Made by a program: the position numbers and the translations under genes
The notes under the pieces: generated by a model
Database searches by the model: none
Told to the model about the DNA's origin: nothing
Seen by the model: only the letters and a program-made list of their open reading frames with translations
Shown here: positions 1 to 6,898 of the stretch, in pieces
How positions within the stretch are numbered: position 1 is the stretch's first letter
How the letters are laid out: the number at the start of each line of letters is the position of its first letter
Assembly (NCBI GenBank): GCA_910588295.1
Contig: CAJUQO010000037.1
Location: 1 to 31,196 of the forward strand
From: an uncultured Lachnospiraceae bacterium
Lineage (GTDB): Bacteria; Bacillota; Clostridia; Lachnospirales; Lachnospiraceae
Reading direction: 5' to 3'
DNA: 31,196 bases

Positions 1-14
1 GGAGATGCAAAAAT

Positions 15-572
15 ATGTCTAATATAAAGAGATACAGAAATAAATCTAACATACGGAACTCTAAGAATAGGTCTAATATACGGAAATCTAAAAATACGCC
101 CGATATACGGATTGAAGTACCCATTGGCGACTACGACACTGACGATGCTTACAACAATGTACTGGGCTATGTTTCCAAAAAAGCCTGCATCGGCGGGTGC
201 GGTTTTTCCTGCAATCCAGAGCTGTCTGTCATTGAACAGTTCCGCCTGAGCGAAACCTGTTCCCAGTTTTACCAGCCACAGAAAATATGGCACTTTTTTA
301 TCACCTTCTCCCAGAAATGGGACTATAACCAATTATTAAAAATGGCCGTTTCCATTGCAGATGACTTTTCTCCCTGGCACCAGGTACTCTTCGGGCTGGA
401 TGAAAAAGGCCGGAACCCACACCTGCACTTTGCTGTAAATGCATACAGCTATCACCCGGATTACCCTGTCCTGTCAGAAGAAACGATGAAAGGCTATATG
501 AAAAAGATACAAAACTTCTTGGCCTTGAACTATGGAGGCAAGGTCACTTTATCATTCCAGAGAAAGGAGTGA
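15..572 (+). CDS. Small HUH relaxase-like / mobilisation protein
   Basis: This 185-aa protein carries an HLH histidine pair (residues 136-138, in NPHLHFAVN), the metal-binding signature of HUH endonucleases. It resembles the short Firmicute relaxases that nick DNA to start mobilisation or rolling-circle replication of small elements; the match is by recalled family pattern only. A second conserved-looking block is NVLGYVSKK near residues 48-56. I could not assign the catalytic tyrosine. The first 30 residues are basic and built of three 9-residue repeats of the type SNIRKSKN. The start at 15 is supported by GGAG at bases 1-4. An excisionase-type HTH gene follows 4 bases after the stop, so the two are probably one operon. 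At 185 aa it is much shorter than full conjugative relaxases. Alternative reading: a replication initiator of a small integrated element. Confidence 0.6.
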   Translation: MSNIKRYRNKSNIRNSKNRSNIRKSKNTPDIRIEVPIGDYDTDDAYNNVLGYVSKKACIGGCGFSCNPELSVIEQFRLSETCSQFYQPQKIWHFFITFSQKWDYNQLLKMAVSIADDFSPWHQVLFGLDEKGRNPHLHFAVNAYSYHPDYPVLSEETMKGYMKKIQNFLALNYGGKVTLSFQRKE

Positions 573-576
573 CGCT

Positions 577-759
577 ATGTTTGAACAGTATGGGGATATA
601 CTCACCATTGATGAAGTTGCTGAAATTCTCAGGATTGGCCTGACCCAGGCCTACCGGATTGTGCGCTCCGGCAGTTTAAAAGGGTATAAAGAAGGGAAGG
701 GCTGGAAGATCCCCAAACAGGCCCTTATCCAATATGTAATGGGGAGAAGCCGACTGTAG
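577..759 (+). CDS. Excisionase-family helix-turn-helix protein
   Basis: A 60-aa protein that is almost entirely one MerR/excisionase-type winged HTH: LTIDEVAEILRIG, then TQAYRIVRSG, then the wing KGYKEGKGWKIPKQAL. Proteins of this kind bind DNA at the ends of mobile elements and help excision, or act as small regulators. An in-frame ATG at 532 exists, but the ATG at 577 has a strong site (AGAAAGGAG, 561-569) at proper distance and is chosen. It starts 4 bases after the relaxase-like gene stops and probably shares its transcript. No integrase gene is visible in the window, so the recombinase it would serve is missing or lies to the left. Confidence 0.75.
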   Translation: MFEQYGDILTIDEVAEILRIGLTQAYRIVRSGSLKGYKEGKGWKIPKQALIQYVMGRSRL

Positions 760-1068
760 AGGGGCATTCCTTCCTGGGACGCTGATAGTAAAAAACACCG
801 CCTGCAGATGGCTATATTCTGCTATCAACATATTCCCCACCCGCCCCCTTTATGTCTCAGGTAATCTGCCAGTGTCCCATTACCGATGCATTCCCTGATT
901 GCCTTATCTTTCTTTTTATCCTTACACTTTTACATTACCGCCCGGGTTGCAATTATGCAATCGGGGGCCTCCCTGCTTTACGGTTCCCATCCACACAAAA
1001 AAAGAATACCGCAGCAGAAAAGCCGGACTTTCCTGTCCGGCTCCCCTGTGGTTTTTTGTTATTATGCG
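760..1068. other. Intergenic stretch with hairpins, no gene
   Basis: No credible gene is seen here between the convergent HTH and DUF5688 genes. It holds an imperfect inverted repeat at 941-966 (arms CCCGGGTTGCA and TGCAATCGGGG, loop ATTA), a second loose one near 787-827 (GATAG ... CTATC), and the DUF5688 terminator at 1015-1043. Hairpins beside a relaxase gene could belong to an oriT, but nothing here proves that. Confidence 0.4.
1015..1043 (-). terminator. Terminator of the DUF5688 gene
   Basis: An 8-bp perfect stem (AGCCGGAC at 1021-1028 with GTCCGGCT at 1035-1042) followed on the minus strand by TTTTCTG. It lies 26 bases after the stop codon of the DUF5688 gene. Confidence 0.7.
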
Positions 1069-1980
1069 TCATGCCACGATTTCCAATATACCTGTATCCC
1101 TGCCATACCTGTACACATGGTCCGACAGGCGTTCCTCCTCCGCCACCTGGAAAGTGTTTATTTCACGCACCAGGTTTGCCAGCCCTGTATATTCAGGCGC
1201 ATCGTCTGAGGGGAGGATGACGGTTTCATGCAGCGAACTTGGCAAAACAATAAAATCATCTGCAAGCCTTTCGCTGACAGCCTGCAGGATGTCCCTGTCC
1301 AGTATCTCCGCGGCCCCGAAAACCCTGTCCTGGTTGGAGAGGACATACATTTTTACGTCTGCCCCACCATTTTCAAAGGGGTTTGTCCCATCTGGCCCCA
1401 TATCCTTGAATATTTCCCCCATGCTTTTAAAATAGGGGCTTTTGTCCATGCGCATATTGGCGGCAGCAGCTTGGTAAAGGCCCTCTTCCTCCTGCCCCCA
1501 TGCCTCCCTATGGCCGTCCTGCACCAGGATGGACGCCGTCTCCCCGTCTCCAGCGGCGCATTCCACTTCTATGTAGTAAACCACCGCCAGGTCTAAGAAA
1601 GGCCTGTGAGGTACTGTTTTGAGGCCCTCCCTGTTCATGCCCGCATTGACCAGCTTGGGATAGATCCGGCGCCTGGCCCTGTCCCACTGCAGAAAGTTTT
1701 CCACCCGGATATCCTTCATGTCGTCCTTATGTTCCATAAGCTGCCGCCAGACGCTTTCTGCCATCTCATGTATCTCCATATGCCCGCGCCTGTATGCAGC
1801 ATAACCGTCGTCCAGATATGTACAGGGGCCGATATTGCTGCCCGGCCTGCTGATACAGATACCGGTCAGCTTCCTGCCATTGTTTTTTATATTTGTGGTT
1901 ATCTGCGCCCCGAAAGCGCCATCCAATTTCTCTTTTACCGCCCCCAGGACAGCCTGGGAAAATTCTTCCATCTTCATCAT
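1069..1980 (-). CDS. DUF5688 family protein
   Basis: A 303-aa protein recognised as the DUF5688 family, common in Lachnospiraceae mobile or accessory regions and of unknown function. Family-like blocks are the early NNGRKLTGICI, the middle DLAVVYYIEV, and the late AAEILDRDILQAVSERL plus FIVLPSSLHETVILP. No signal peptide or membrane segment is seen, so it should be cytoplasmic. The start at 1980 is preceded by AGGCAGGAAAAATATA; a second ATG follows directly at 1977. The gene has its own terminator at 1015-1043. A TATAAT box lies on the minus strand at 2171-2166, but I see no good -35 for it. Neighbouring genes give no functional hint beyond accessory location. Confidence 0.75.
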   Translation of the reverse strand: MMKMEEFSQAVLGAVKEKLDGAFGAQITTNIKNNGRKLTGICISRPGSNIGPCTYLDDGYAAYRRGHMEIHEMAESVWRQLMEHKDDMKDIRVENFLQWDRARRRIYPKLVNAGMNREGLKTVPHRPFLDLAVVYYIEVECAAGDGETASILVQDGHREAWGQEEEGLYQAAAANMRMDKSPYFKSMGEIFKDMGPDGTNPFENGGADVKMYVLSNQDRVFGAAEILDRDILQAVSERLADDFIVLPSSLHETVILPSDDAPEYTGLANLVREINTFQVAEEERLSDHVYRYGRDTGILEIVA

Positions 1981-2231
1981 TATATTTTTCCTGCCTTTCT
2001 CTGCCGTTTCTGCAGATTTTCTCTTTTTCTTTTTTAAATTCTCTTTTTTTAGGTTCTGCTTTGTTACTTTTTTTTACCTTAAGCTTTCGCCCCCTTCCCT
2101 TTATCGGCACGGATGCATCCCTATAGGACACGGTTTTCTGTTCTGTTTCATGGTTATGATATACAATTATAAAACACTGCTTTTACTCTTTTGGTTATGT
2201 GAACTTATAACGCCATCTTTCCGTTTCCCTT

Positions 2232-2343
2232 TTTCCAGTCTGTCCGTTTAAATATATCTTTTCCGGCCCATCCGTTTAAAGATTCCCATTTCGGCCTGCC
2301 CGCTTAAATATCCTCTTTCCAGCCTTCCTGTTTAAATATCCTC
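2232..2343. repeat. Four 28-bp tandem repeats with GTTTAAA core
   Basis: Four copies with an exact 28-bp period lie at 2232-2259, 2260-2287, 2288-2315 and 2316-2343. Each has a TTTCC-like head, a C-rich middle and GTTTAAA (GCTTAAA in copy 3). Copy 4 and part of copy 3 code for the C-terminus of the 181-aa protein; its stop codon lies in copy 3, and copies 1 and 2 are downstream. Since 28 is not a multiple of 3, the expansion shifted the frame. There are no spacers, so this is not a CRISPR array. Confidence 0.85.
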
Positions 2344-2849
2344 TCTTCCCTTGTGGCATTATCCCTCACAACCACCTGCGGGTATTTTTTCAGCAGCCCA
2401 TCCTTTTTCCTTAATGCCCTCTCCATACTGCAGCAGGAATATCCCCCGTTTACCCGCTTGCCATTCCCATCAAACAGATAGACGTCCGCGCCTTCCCAGG
2501 TGAAATCGTCCAGGTTCGCGTTGACATAGTTATATTCTTCAATAATAAAATCTGCCAACAGGCTGGCCATAGTATGCATGGCCTCTTTACTTTCCTCCAG
2601 CGTCTTAAACGTGCCGAGATTGTTTGTATGCCTTCCGCCATTGGCAGAATATTCAATCCACAGATCCAGGTAAATCCCTTCATTGCCCCCATAAGCCAGG
2701 CTGCTTCCCAAATCAAATGCATACGTCCGGACTGGGACTGGGTTGTTCGTGGGCAGCCCATAGTCCAGGATGTCCGGTAGCAGGTTCTTTTCTCTCAAAA
2801 TGCCTTTTATTCTGTTGAATAATTCCTCTGTTGTCATTGGTTTTTTCAT
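2304..2849 (-). CDS. Unknown 181-aa protein, accessory region
   Basis: I do not recognise this family. The protein is soluble and acidic, starts MKKPMTTEELFNRIKGILR, and contains FDLGSSLAYGGNEG, IEYSANGGRHTNNLGTF and a helical stretch ESKEAMHTMASLLADFIIEE. The longer open frame to 2915 is not used: the ATG at 2849 has AAGGAG upstream at good distance, and the same start context is kept in a second, broken copy at 6646-6737. The C-terminal residues (RIFKQEGWKEDI) are encoded by 28-bp tandem repeats that continue past the stop codon, so the end of the protein was probably changed by repeat growth. A terminator of the gene before it lies at 2918-2958. Confidence 0.65.
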   Translation of the reverse strand: MKKPMTTEELFNRIKGILREKNLLPDILDYGLPTNNPVPVRTYAFDLGSSLAYGGNEGIYLDLWIEYSANGGRHTNNLGTFKTLEESKEAMHTMASLLADFIIEEYNYVNANLDDFTWEGADVYLFDGNGKRVNGGYSCCSMERALRKKDGLLKKYPQVVVRDNATREERIFKQEGWKEDI

Positions 2850-2917
2850 TGCTGTAAATTCTCCTTTCTGCCTACAGGGCCTGCCACTGACAGCTCCCCC
2901 CGAATGATTAGGCAACG

Positions 2918-2958
2918 AAAAAAGGGAAGTATTCCCACTTTATGCAGAAATACTTCCC
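2918..2958 (-). terminator. Minus-strand terminator
   Basis: Stem GGGAAGTATT (2924-2933) with AATACTTCCC (2949-2958), a 15-base loop, then six T on the minus strand. It ends the small frameshifted reading frame at 3004-3244, which supports that frame having been a real gene. Confidence 0.8.
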
Positions 2959-3003
2959 TCTACTTTAAAACTTTTTCTAAATGTCAAAATCAAAGATTAC
3001 AGA

Positions 3004-3244
3004 CTACCATTCTCCCTCAGCATACGGTTTGTCATCCCAGTTTTTTTTCAGCAGCATCATAGAATCCTTTATTTCCAAACCCTATGATTACTTTGAATAC
3101 CTTCCCACTGAGATACCGAACCATCTGGATAATACAGACCGCAGCTTTCTGGATGGCCTGGTCACCGAACCTGCCAGCGAATTGCCACAAACCCAGTAAA
3201 AATGAAATGAAATAATAAGGCTGGGGCAAATCTGTTTCTATCAT
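3004..3244 (-). pseudogene. Small gene with frameshift in an A8 run
   Basis: A 70-codon minus-strand frame (3032-3244) reads FISFLLGLWQFAGRFG, then VRYLSGKVFKVIIGFGNKGF, then DAAEKKLG and stops. If one A of the run of eight (T8 at 3041-3048 on the plus strand) is removed, the end becomes EKNWDDKPYAEGEW with a stop at 3004-3006. That is a much more protein-like end, and a terminator follows at 2918-2958. I therefore read it as one small gene broken by a single-base insertion; a sequencing error or slippage in the run are alternatives. The start is uncertain: no good ribosome site precedes the ATG at 3244. The family is not recognised. Confidence 0.45.
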
Positions 3245-3321
3245 ACAGGTTTGCTCAATTATTGTATAGGTACGCGCTATCTACCGTATACGTTCTGTTA
3301 TGGCTGCCTCCTCCTCTTCTG

Positions 3322-3358
3322 TAAAAAGAAAGACAGCAGGGAGACTGCTGCTCCCTGC
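3322..3358 (-). terminator. Probable terminator behind the Sel1 gene
   Basis: Stem GCAGGGAG (3336-3343) with CTCCCTGC (3351-3358), extendable by AAAGAA/TTCTTT, followed on the minus strand by TCTTTCTTTTTAC. It lies about 190 bases after the Sel1-repeat gene; nothing else is recognised in 3245-3545. Confidence 0.6.
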
Positions 3359-3545
3359 CATTCTTTGTGGATTGGTCCATTGCTATAATATGTAATTGTA
3401 TAGGCAGACTTCTACGGGGCCGGACGGCAATCCCCCTTTCCGTGGGCCCTTCCCTTTTGGTTTCCGGCCCGGTAATAAATCCAATAAGGCCAACGTAACC
3501 GCCCGAAAATCCTTCCGCGTTTCATCCTTCTTATATTATTCGGGT

Positions 3546-4115
3546 CTATTGCTCTTTCGGCTTGTTTTCTTCACCCTCTTTTTTATCTTCACTGCCTTTT
3601 TTCCCAAATAAATCATCAAAAAGATCTTTCCGGCTTGCTAAACGGAAAAAATCTGCTTCTGCTCCCGGAAGTCCTAATTTACGGGCAATATCATTATACT
3701 GTTTAGCTTTATCAATATTCTTTTCCGTTCCTTTTCCTTCCCAATGACAATGGCATAATATATTTGCCGCTCCAGAAACCCCTTCATTAAAAGCTTCTTC
3801 AAACATATCGAATGCCTTTTTTTCATCCTTTTCAACTCCCAACCCATCCAAGTAAAACTCTCCCAAAAAATATTTTGATCTTGATAAACCTGCCTCTGCA
3901 CATCTTTCAAAACACTTTTTTGCTTCCTTAAAATTCTTTGCAATTTGCGGTTCGCCCCATAAATTCAAACATCCAACTTGATAGATCGCTTCTACATGGC
4001 CTTCCTTTGCTGCCTCTTTAAAAAAGACCATAGCATCCCTGAGATTATTGTCGCCAGGTGTTGCCAAACATTCCTGCCCTTTTCTAAAAGCTTCTTCACC
4101 CTTTGTACTAAACAT
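3546..4115 (-). CDS. Sel1-repeat (tetratricopeptide-like) protein
   Basis: A 189-aa protein of Sel1-like repeats, a helical fold that binds other proteins. At least three repeat units are visible: AAKEGHVEAIYQVGCLNL, then CAEAGLSRSKYFLGEFYLDG with LGVEKDEKKAFDMFEEA, then GVSGAANILCHCHWEGKGTE. The last 25 residues are charged and low-complexity (KKGSEDKKEGEE). No signal peptide is present, so it is cytoplasmic. Two ATGs compete; the one at 4115 sits 8 bases from a perfect AGGAGG (4129-4124) and is preferred to the one at 4121, which is too close. A broken 5' copy lies at 6364-6460. Its partner and role are unknown; Sel1 proteins of gut Clostridia often accompany mobile regions. Confidence 0.75.
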   Translation of the reverse strand: MFSTKGEEAFRKGQECLATPGDNNLRDAMVFFKEAAKEGHVEAIYQVGCLNLWGEPQIAKNFKEAKKCFERCAEAGLSRSKYFLGEFYLDGLGVEKDEKKAFDMFEEAFNEGVSGAANILCHCHWEGKGTEKNIDKAKQYNDIARKLGLPGAEADFFRLASRKDLFDDLFGKKGSEDKKEGEENKPKEQ

Positions 4116-4206
4116 ATTCATTTCCTCCTAATATTGAACTTTCGCCACTCTTAATCTAACCATAGGTACATTCTGCAAAACCTTTCTGTTAAGGAACCTT
4201 CTGTAA

Positions 4207-4229
4207 CGGGTGTCCGATTCGGACACCCG
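4207..4229. other. Perfect 10-bp palindrome between BspA and Sel1 genes
   Basis: Arms CGGGTGTCCG (4207-4216) and CGGACACCCG (4220-4229) with loop ATT. It lies 39 bases after the BspA stop. There is no T-run on either side, so it is an atypical terminator, an RNA-processing hairpin, or a protein-binding site. Confidence 0.6.
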
Positions 4230-4268
4230 CATATCACATATTCCGCAATGCATACAGACAGCTAAAAT

Positions 4269-6254
4269 CTATTTCGCAGTCACACTCTTTACTTTTGACC
4301 AGGCAGAATATAATTTTGTTGATTTTTTATTCACCTTCACCGTTTTGTATGTGCGGATGCGCACATAATATTTTTTCTTTGCGCTCAGCTTGGTAATGTT
4401 CTTGGAAACAGTCTTGTTCTTTTTGATATTCACCGTCTTTGTGCTTTTTTTCAGGAATTTTTTGCTCGTGGAGTAAGAAACCTCATACCCTGTTGTCTGG
4501 GCAGTCTGTTTCTTCCATTTCACAGTGAACCCTTTTTTCTTTGCGGACAGTTTAGCTATGGATGTGGATTTCGGGAGGATCGTAAAATCCTTTTTCAGCG
4601 TCCCGCTATAGCTGCCTTTGAGTTTTACCGTCACCGTATATTTTCCCACATTTTTCATGCTTTTCGGATAAGTAACAGTATAATCCGTGCCGGATTTCAG
4701 CGCCTTTCCTTCACTGTTTTTTACTTTGACCGCTGGTTTACGGGTTTTCCCATTATATGTGTAAGAAGTTTTTGAAAGAGTCATTTCGCAGGCCGCCGAT
4801 GCTGCATCGGAGGAACCATTGCCATCTGCGGGTGTGCCAGTTCCATTACCGTCTGATGAACTGCCACTTCCCGTCTGGTTACCATCTCCCTTGTTAGCCG
4901 GATCATGATCAGGAGAAGAACCACTGCCAGAACCATCGCCAGTGGAAGGATTCTTGCTATCCCCTGTAGATGAATCACCATCCGTTACTTTATATGCCAA
5001 CCCATATTCCTTTGCGTAAGCCTCTGCATAGCTGTTGGCTTGAACATAAAGAATTAAGTTTAGCGGACAACCACTAAATGCCATCCCCCCGATACTGGTT
5101 ACGCTGCTAGGGATGGTGACTTCTGTCAGACTACTACAACCCTTAAATGCATCCCACCCGATACTGGTTACACTGCTGGGGATAGTGATTTTTGTCAGAC
5201 TACTACAACCCCTAAATGCATTCCCCCCGATACTGGTTACGCTGCTGGGGATGGTGACTTCTGTCAGACTACTACAAATCACAAATGCACGCTCCCCGAT
5301 ACTGGTTACGCTGCTGGGGATGGTGATTTCTGTCAGACTACTACAACCCTCAAATGCACTCTTCCCGATACTGGTTACGCTGTCGGGAATGACTGTACCT
5401 TTACATCCAGCCACAAGTGCATTACTCGCAATTTCAATAACCGCATTGCAATCATTTCTGCTATCATATTTTTTATTTCCTGGATCCACCTTTATACTAA
5501 CCAAGCTACTACAACCATCAAACACACCCACCCCGATACTGGTTACACTGCTGGGGATAGTGATTTTTGTCAGACTACTACAACTATAAAATGCATACAC
5601 ACCAATACTGGTTACGCTGCTAGGGATGGTGACTTCTGTCAGACTACTACAACCCCTAAATGCATTCCCCCCGATACTGGTTACGCTGCTGGGGATGGTG
5701 ATTTTCGTCAGATTTCTACACTTGGCAAACACATCCTCCCCGATACTGGTTACACTGCTGGGGATGGTGACTTCTGTCAGACTACTACAACCCCTAAATG
5801 CAGCCCTACCGATACTGGTTACACTGCTGGGGATGGTGACTTCTGTCAGACTACTACACTCCCAAAATGCACACTCCCCGATACTGGTTACGCTGCTGGG
5901 GATGGTGATTTTCGTCAGATTATCTGAGAACTGAAATGCACACTTACCAATACTGGTTACACTGCTGGGGATGGTGATTTCTGTCAGACTACTACACCAC
6001 CCAAATGCAGACTCACCAATGCTGGTTACAGTTTTTCCTTCAATTGTTTCCGGAATCATAACTGTACTATCACTGCCCAGATATTTTTTAATTTCCATCG
6101 TTCCATCGCTCAAACTGCAATAACTAAAATCCAAATTCTCTTGTGTTTCCGCATTGCTTACCGGCACCGCCTCTTGAGCCCATACAGTACCTTGTGGAAC
6201 ACACAAACACAAGGCCATGCCCAGGATTCCTCCCCATAAAATATTTCGTTTCAT
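4269..6254 (-). CDS. Secreted BspA-like leucine-rich repeat protein
   Basis: A 661-aa surface protein. It has a signal peptide (KRNILWGGILGMALCLCVP, likely cut after VWA near residue 26), an LRR_5/BspA repeat domain (about residues 75-400), a Gly/Ser/Asp linker (about 425-480), and a C-terminal Ig/FN3-like basic region (about 483-661, GYEVSYSTSKKF, YYVRIRTYKT). The repeat domain has 11 nearly identical 23-residue units of the form LTEVTIPSSVTSIG: seven, then a divergent 56-residue insert ending in a degenerate unit, then four. Proteins of this kind bind host or microbial ligands. No LPXTG motif or membrane anchor is seen, so it is secreted or held non-covalently. The start at 6254 has GAGAAAGGAG upstream. 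The DNA repeats probably allow copy-number change. Confidence 0.9.
   Translation of the reverse strand: MKRNILWGGILGMALCLCVPQGTVWAQEAVPVSNAETQENLDFSYCSLSDGTMEIKKYLGSDSTVMIPETIEGKTVTSIGESAFGWCSSLTEITIPSSVTSIGKCAFQFSDNLTKITIPSSVTSIGECAFWECSSLTEVTIPSSVTSIGRAAFRGCSSLTEVTIPSSVTSIGEDVFAKCRNLTKITIPSSVTSIGGNAFRGCSSLTEVTIPSSVTSIGVYAFYSCSSLTKITIPSSVTSIGVGVFDGCSSLVSIKVDPGNKKYDSRNDCNAVIEIASNALVAGCKGTVIPDSVTSIGKSAFEGCSSLTEITIPSSVTSIGERAFVICSSLTEVTIPSSVTSIGGNAFRGCSSLTKITIPSSVTSIGWDAFKGCSSLTEVTIPSSVTSIGGMAFSGCPLNLILYVQANSYAEAYAKEYGLAYKVTDGDSSTGDSKNPSTGDGSGSGSSPDHDPANKGDGNQTGSGSSSDGNGTGTPADGNGSSDAASAACEMTLSKTSYTYNGKTRKPAVKVKNSEGKALKSGTDYTVTYPKSMKNVGKYTVTVKLKGSYSGTLKKDFTILPKSTSIAKLSAKKKGFTVKWKKQTAQTTGYEVSYSTSKKFLKKSTKTVNIKKNKTVSKNITKLSAKKKYYVRIRTYKTVKVNKKSTKLYSAWSKVKSVTAK
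5061..5987. repeat. 69-bp coding repeats of the BspA gene
   Basis: Eleven 69-bp units, each coding 23 residues, lie in two blocks (5505-5987 and 5061-5336) around a non-repeat insert at 5337-5504. Within a unit the part coding TIPSSVTSIG is nearly invariant at DNA level, while the part coding about six residues before CSS varies. Variation concentrated in fixed positions suggests selection on exposed residues combined with unit exchange by recombination. Confidence 0.9.
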
Positions 6255-6363
6255 CTTTTCTCCTTTCTCATTTGTCCCTTTTATTGTATTTTTCCCTGCC
6301 AGTGTACTAGCTCATTGATATCCAGCCAAACCTCCCTGCCCAAAGTTCCATACAGAATAAAAT

Positions 6364-6460
6364 CATAGCGTCCCTAAGATGTTTGCCGCCAAGTATTACC
6401 AAACATTCCTACCTTTTTTTACTTTTTATCCTTTTGTACTAAGCATTTTCATTCTCTCCT
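6364..6460 (-). pseudogene. 5' fragment of a second Sel1-type gene
   Basis: This stretch is clearly similar to the ribosome site and first 30 or so codons of the Sel1 gene at 3546-4115: shared CATAGC-TCCCT, CCAAACATTCCT, CTTTTGTACTAA and the TCTCCT/TCCTCCT site. The frame starts MKMLSTKG (intact copy MNMFSTKGEEAF) and hits a stop at codon 9. The similarity ends at about 6364, so only the 5' end is left. Confidence 0.75.
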
Positions 6461-6645
6461 CTCTTTTTTGTTTTCCCGTCTCCCCATTCGTTAATTTTAA
6501 TTAATAATATATCATATCCATATTGATTTGCAAAGAGTAATTTACATTTTTTGACCGAATCTGACCGTCTTTAGGCCAGCCAACAGTCTTTTAAGAACTG
6601 CCACAACGGGCTCCGTCTGCAGCACCGGCAGGAAGGGTGCCGCCC

Positions 6646-6737
6646 CCCATAGTCCAGAATATCCGGCAGCAGGTTCTTTTTTCCAGAATGCTTTTGATTT
6701 TGTTGAACAATTCTTCCGGTGTCATTGGTTTTTTCAT
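6646..6737 (-). pseudogene. 5' fragment of a second copy of the 181-aa gene
   Basis: The sequence from the ATG at 6737 reads MKKPMTPEELFNKIKSILE, against MKKPMTTEELFNRIKGILR in the intact gene at 2304-2849. One A is lost in the run after codon 20, so the next block (NLLPDILDYG) is in another frame, and similarity stops there at about 6646. The ribosome site upstream (AAGGAGAATTTCAGC) is also kept. Confidence 0.8.
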
Positions 6738-6788
6738 TGCTGAAATTCTCCTTCATGGTAAAAACACAGACCACACATTTTTATTGTC

Positions 6789-6815
6789 CAAAATAAAACA
6801 GGGGCATCCTGTTTT
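6789..6815 (-). terminator. Terminator of the Rpn gene
   Basis: Stem AAAACAGG (6795-6802) with CCTGTTTT (6808-6815), then ATTTTGG on the minus strand. It lies about 85 bases after the Rpn stop codon. Confidence 0.65.
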
Positions 6816-6898
6816 ACCAAAATGCTCCCTGTATCTTACGAATCTCCATTTTCAATTTTTTCATTTCATCATCTACAGAACCTGCTCGGAGAGAAATT

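Larger units (their letters stand above)
6255..6898. other. Gene-free stretch with decayed gene fragments
   Basis: Between the BspA and Rpn genes there is no intact gene. It holds the 5' fragments of a second Sel1 gene (6364-6460) and a second copy of the 181-aa gene (6646-6737), plus the Rpn terminator (6789-6815). A minus-strand frame just left of the second fragment (about 6545-6640) and a 30-residue frame ending at about 6820 (DDEMKKLKMEIRKIQGAFW) also look like coding scraps, but I cannot name them. Confidence 0.6.

Noticed and set aside
1766..2131. Lysine-rich minus-strand open frame overlapping the DUF5688 start
   Set aside because: GTG start without ribosome site, low-complexity sequence, and most of it out of frame over the DUF5688 gene.
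2232..2343. Possible CRISPR array because of 28-bp repeats
   Set aside because: Repeats are directly adjacent with no spacers, diverged from each other, partly coding, and no cas gene is present.
5113..5934. Repetitive plus-strand open frames opposite to the BspA repeats
   Set aside because: They are only the antisense of the 69-bp repeat units.
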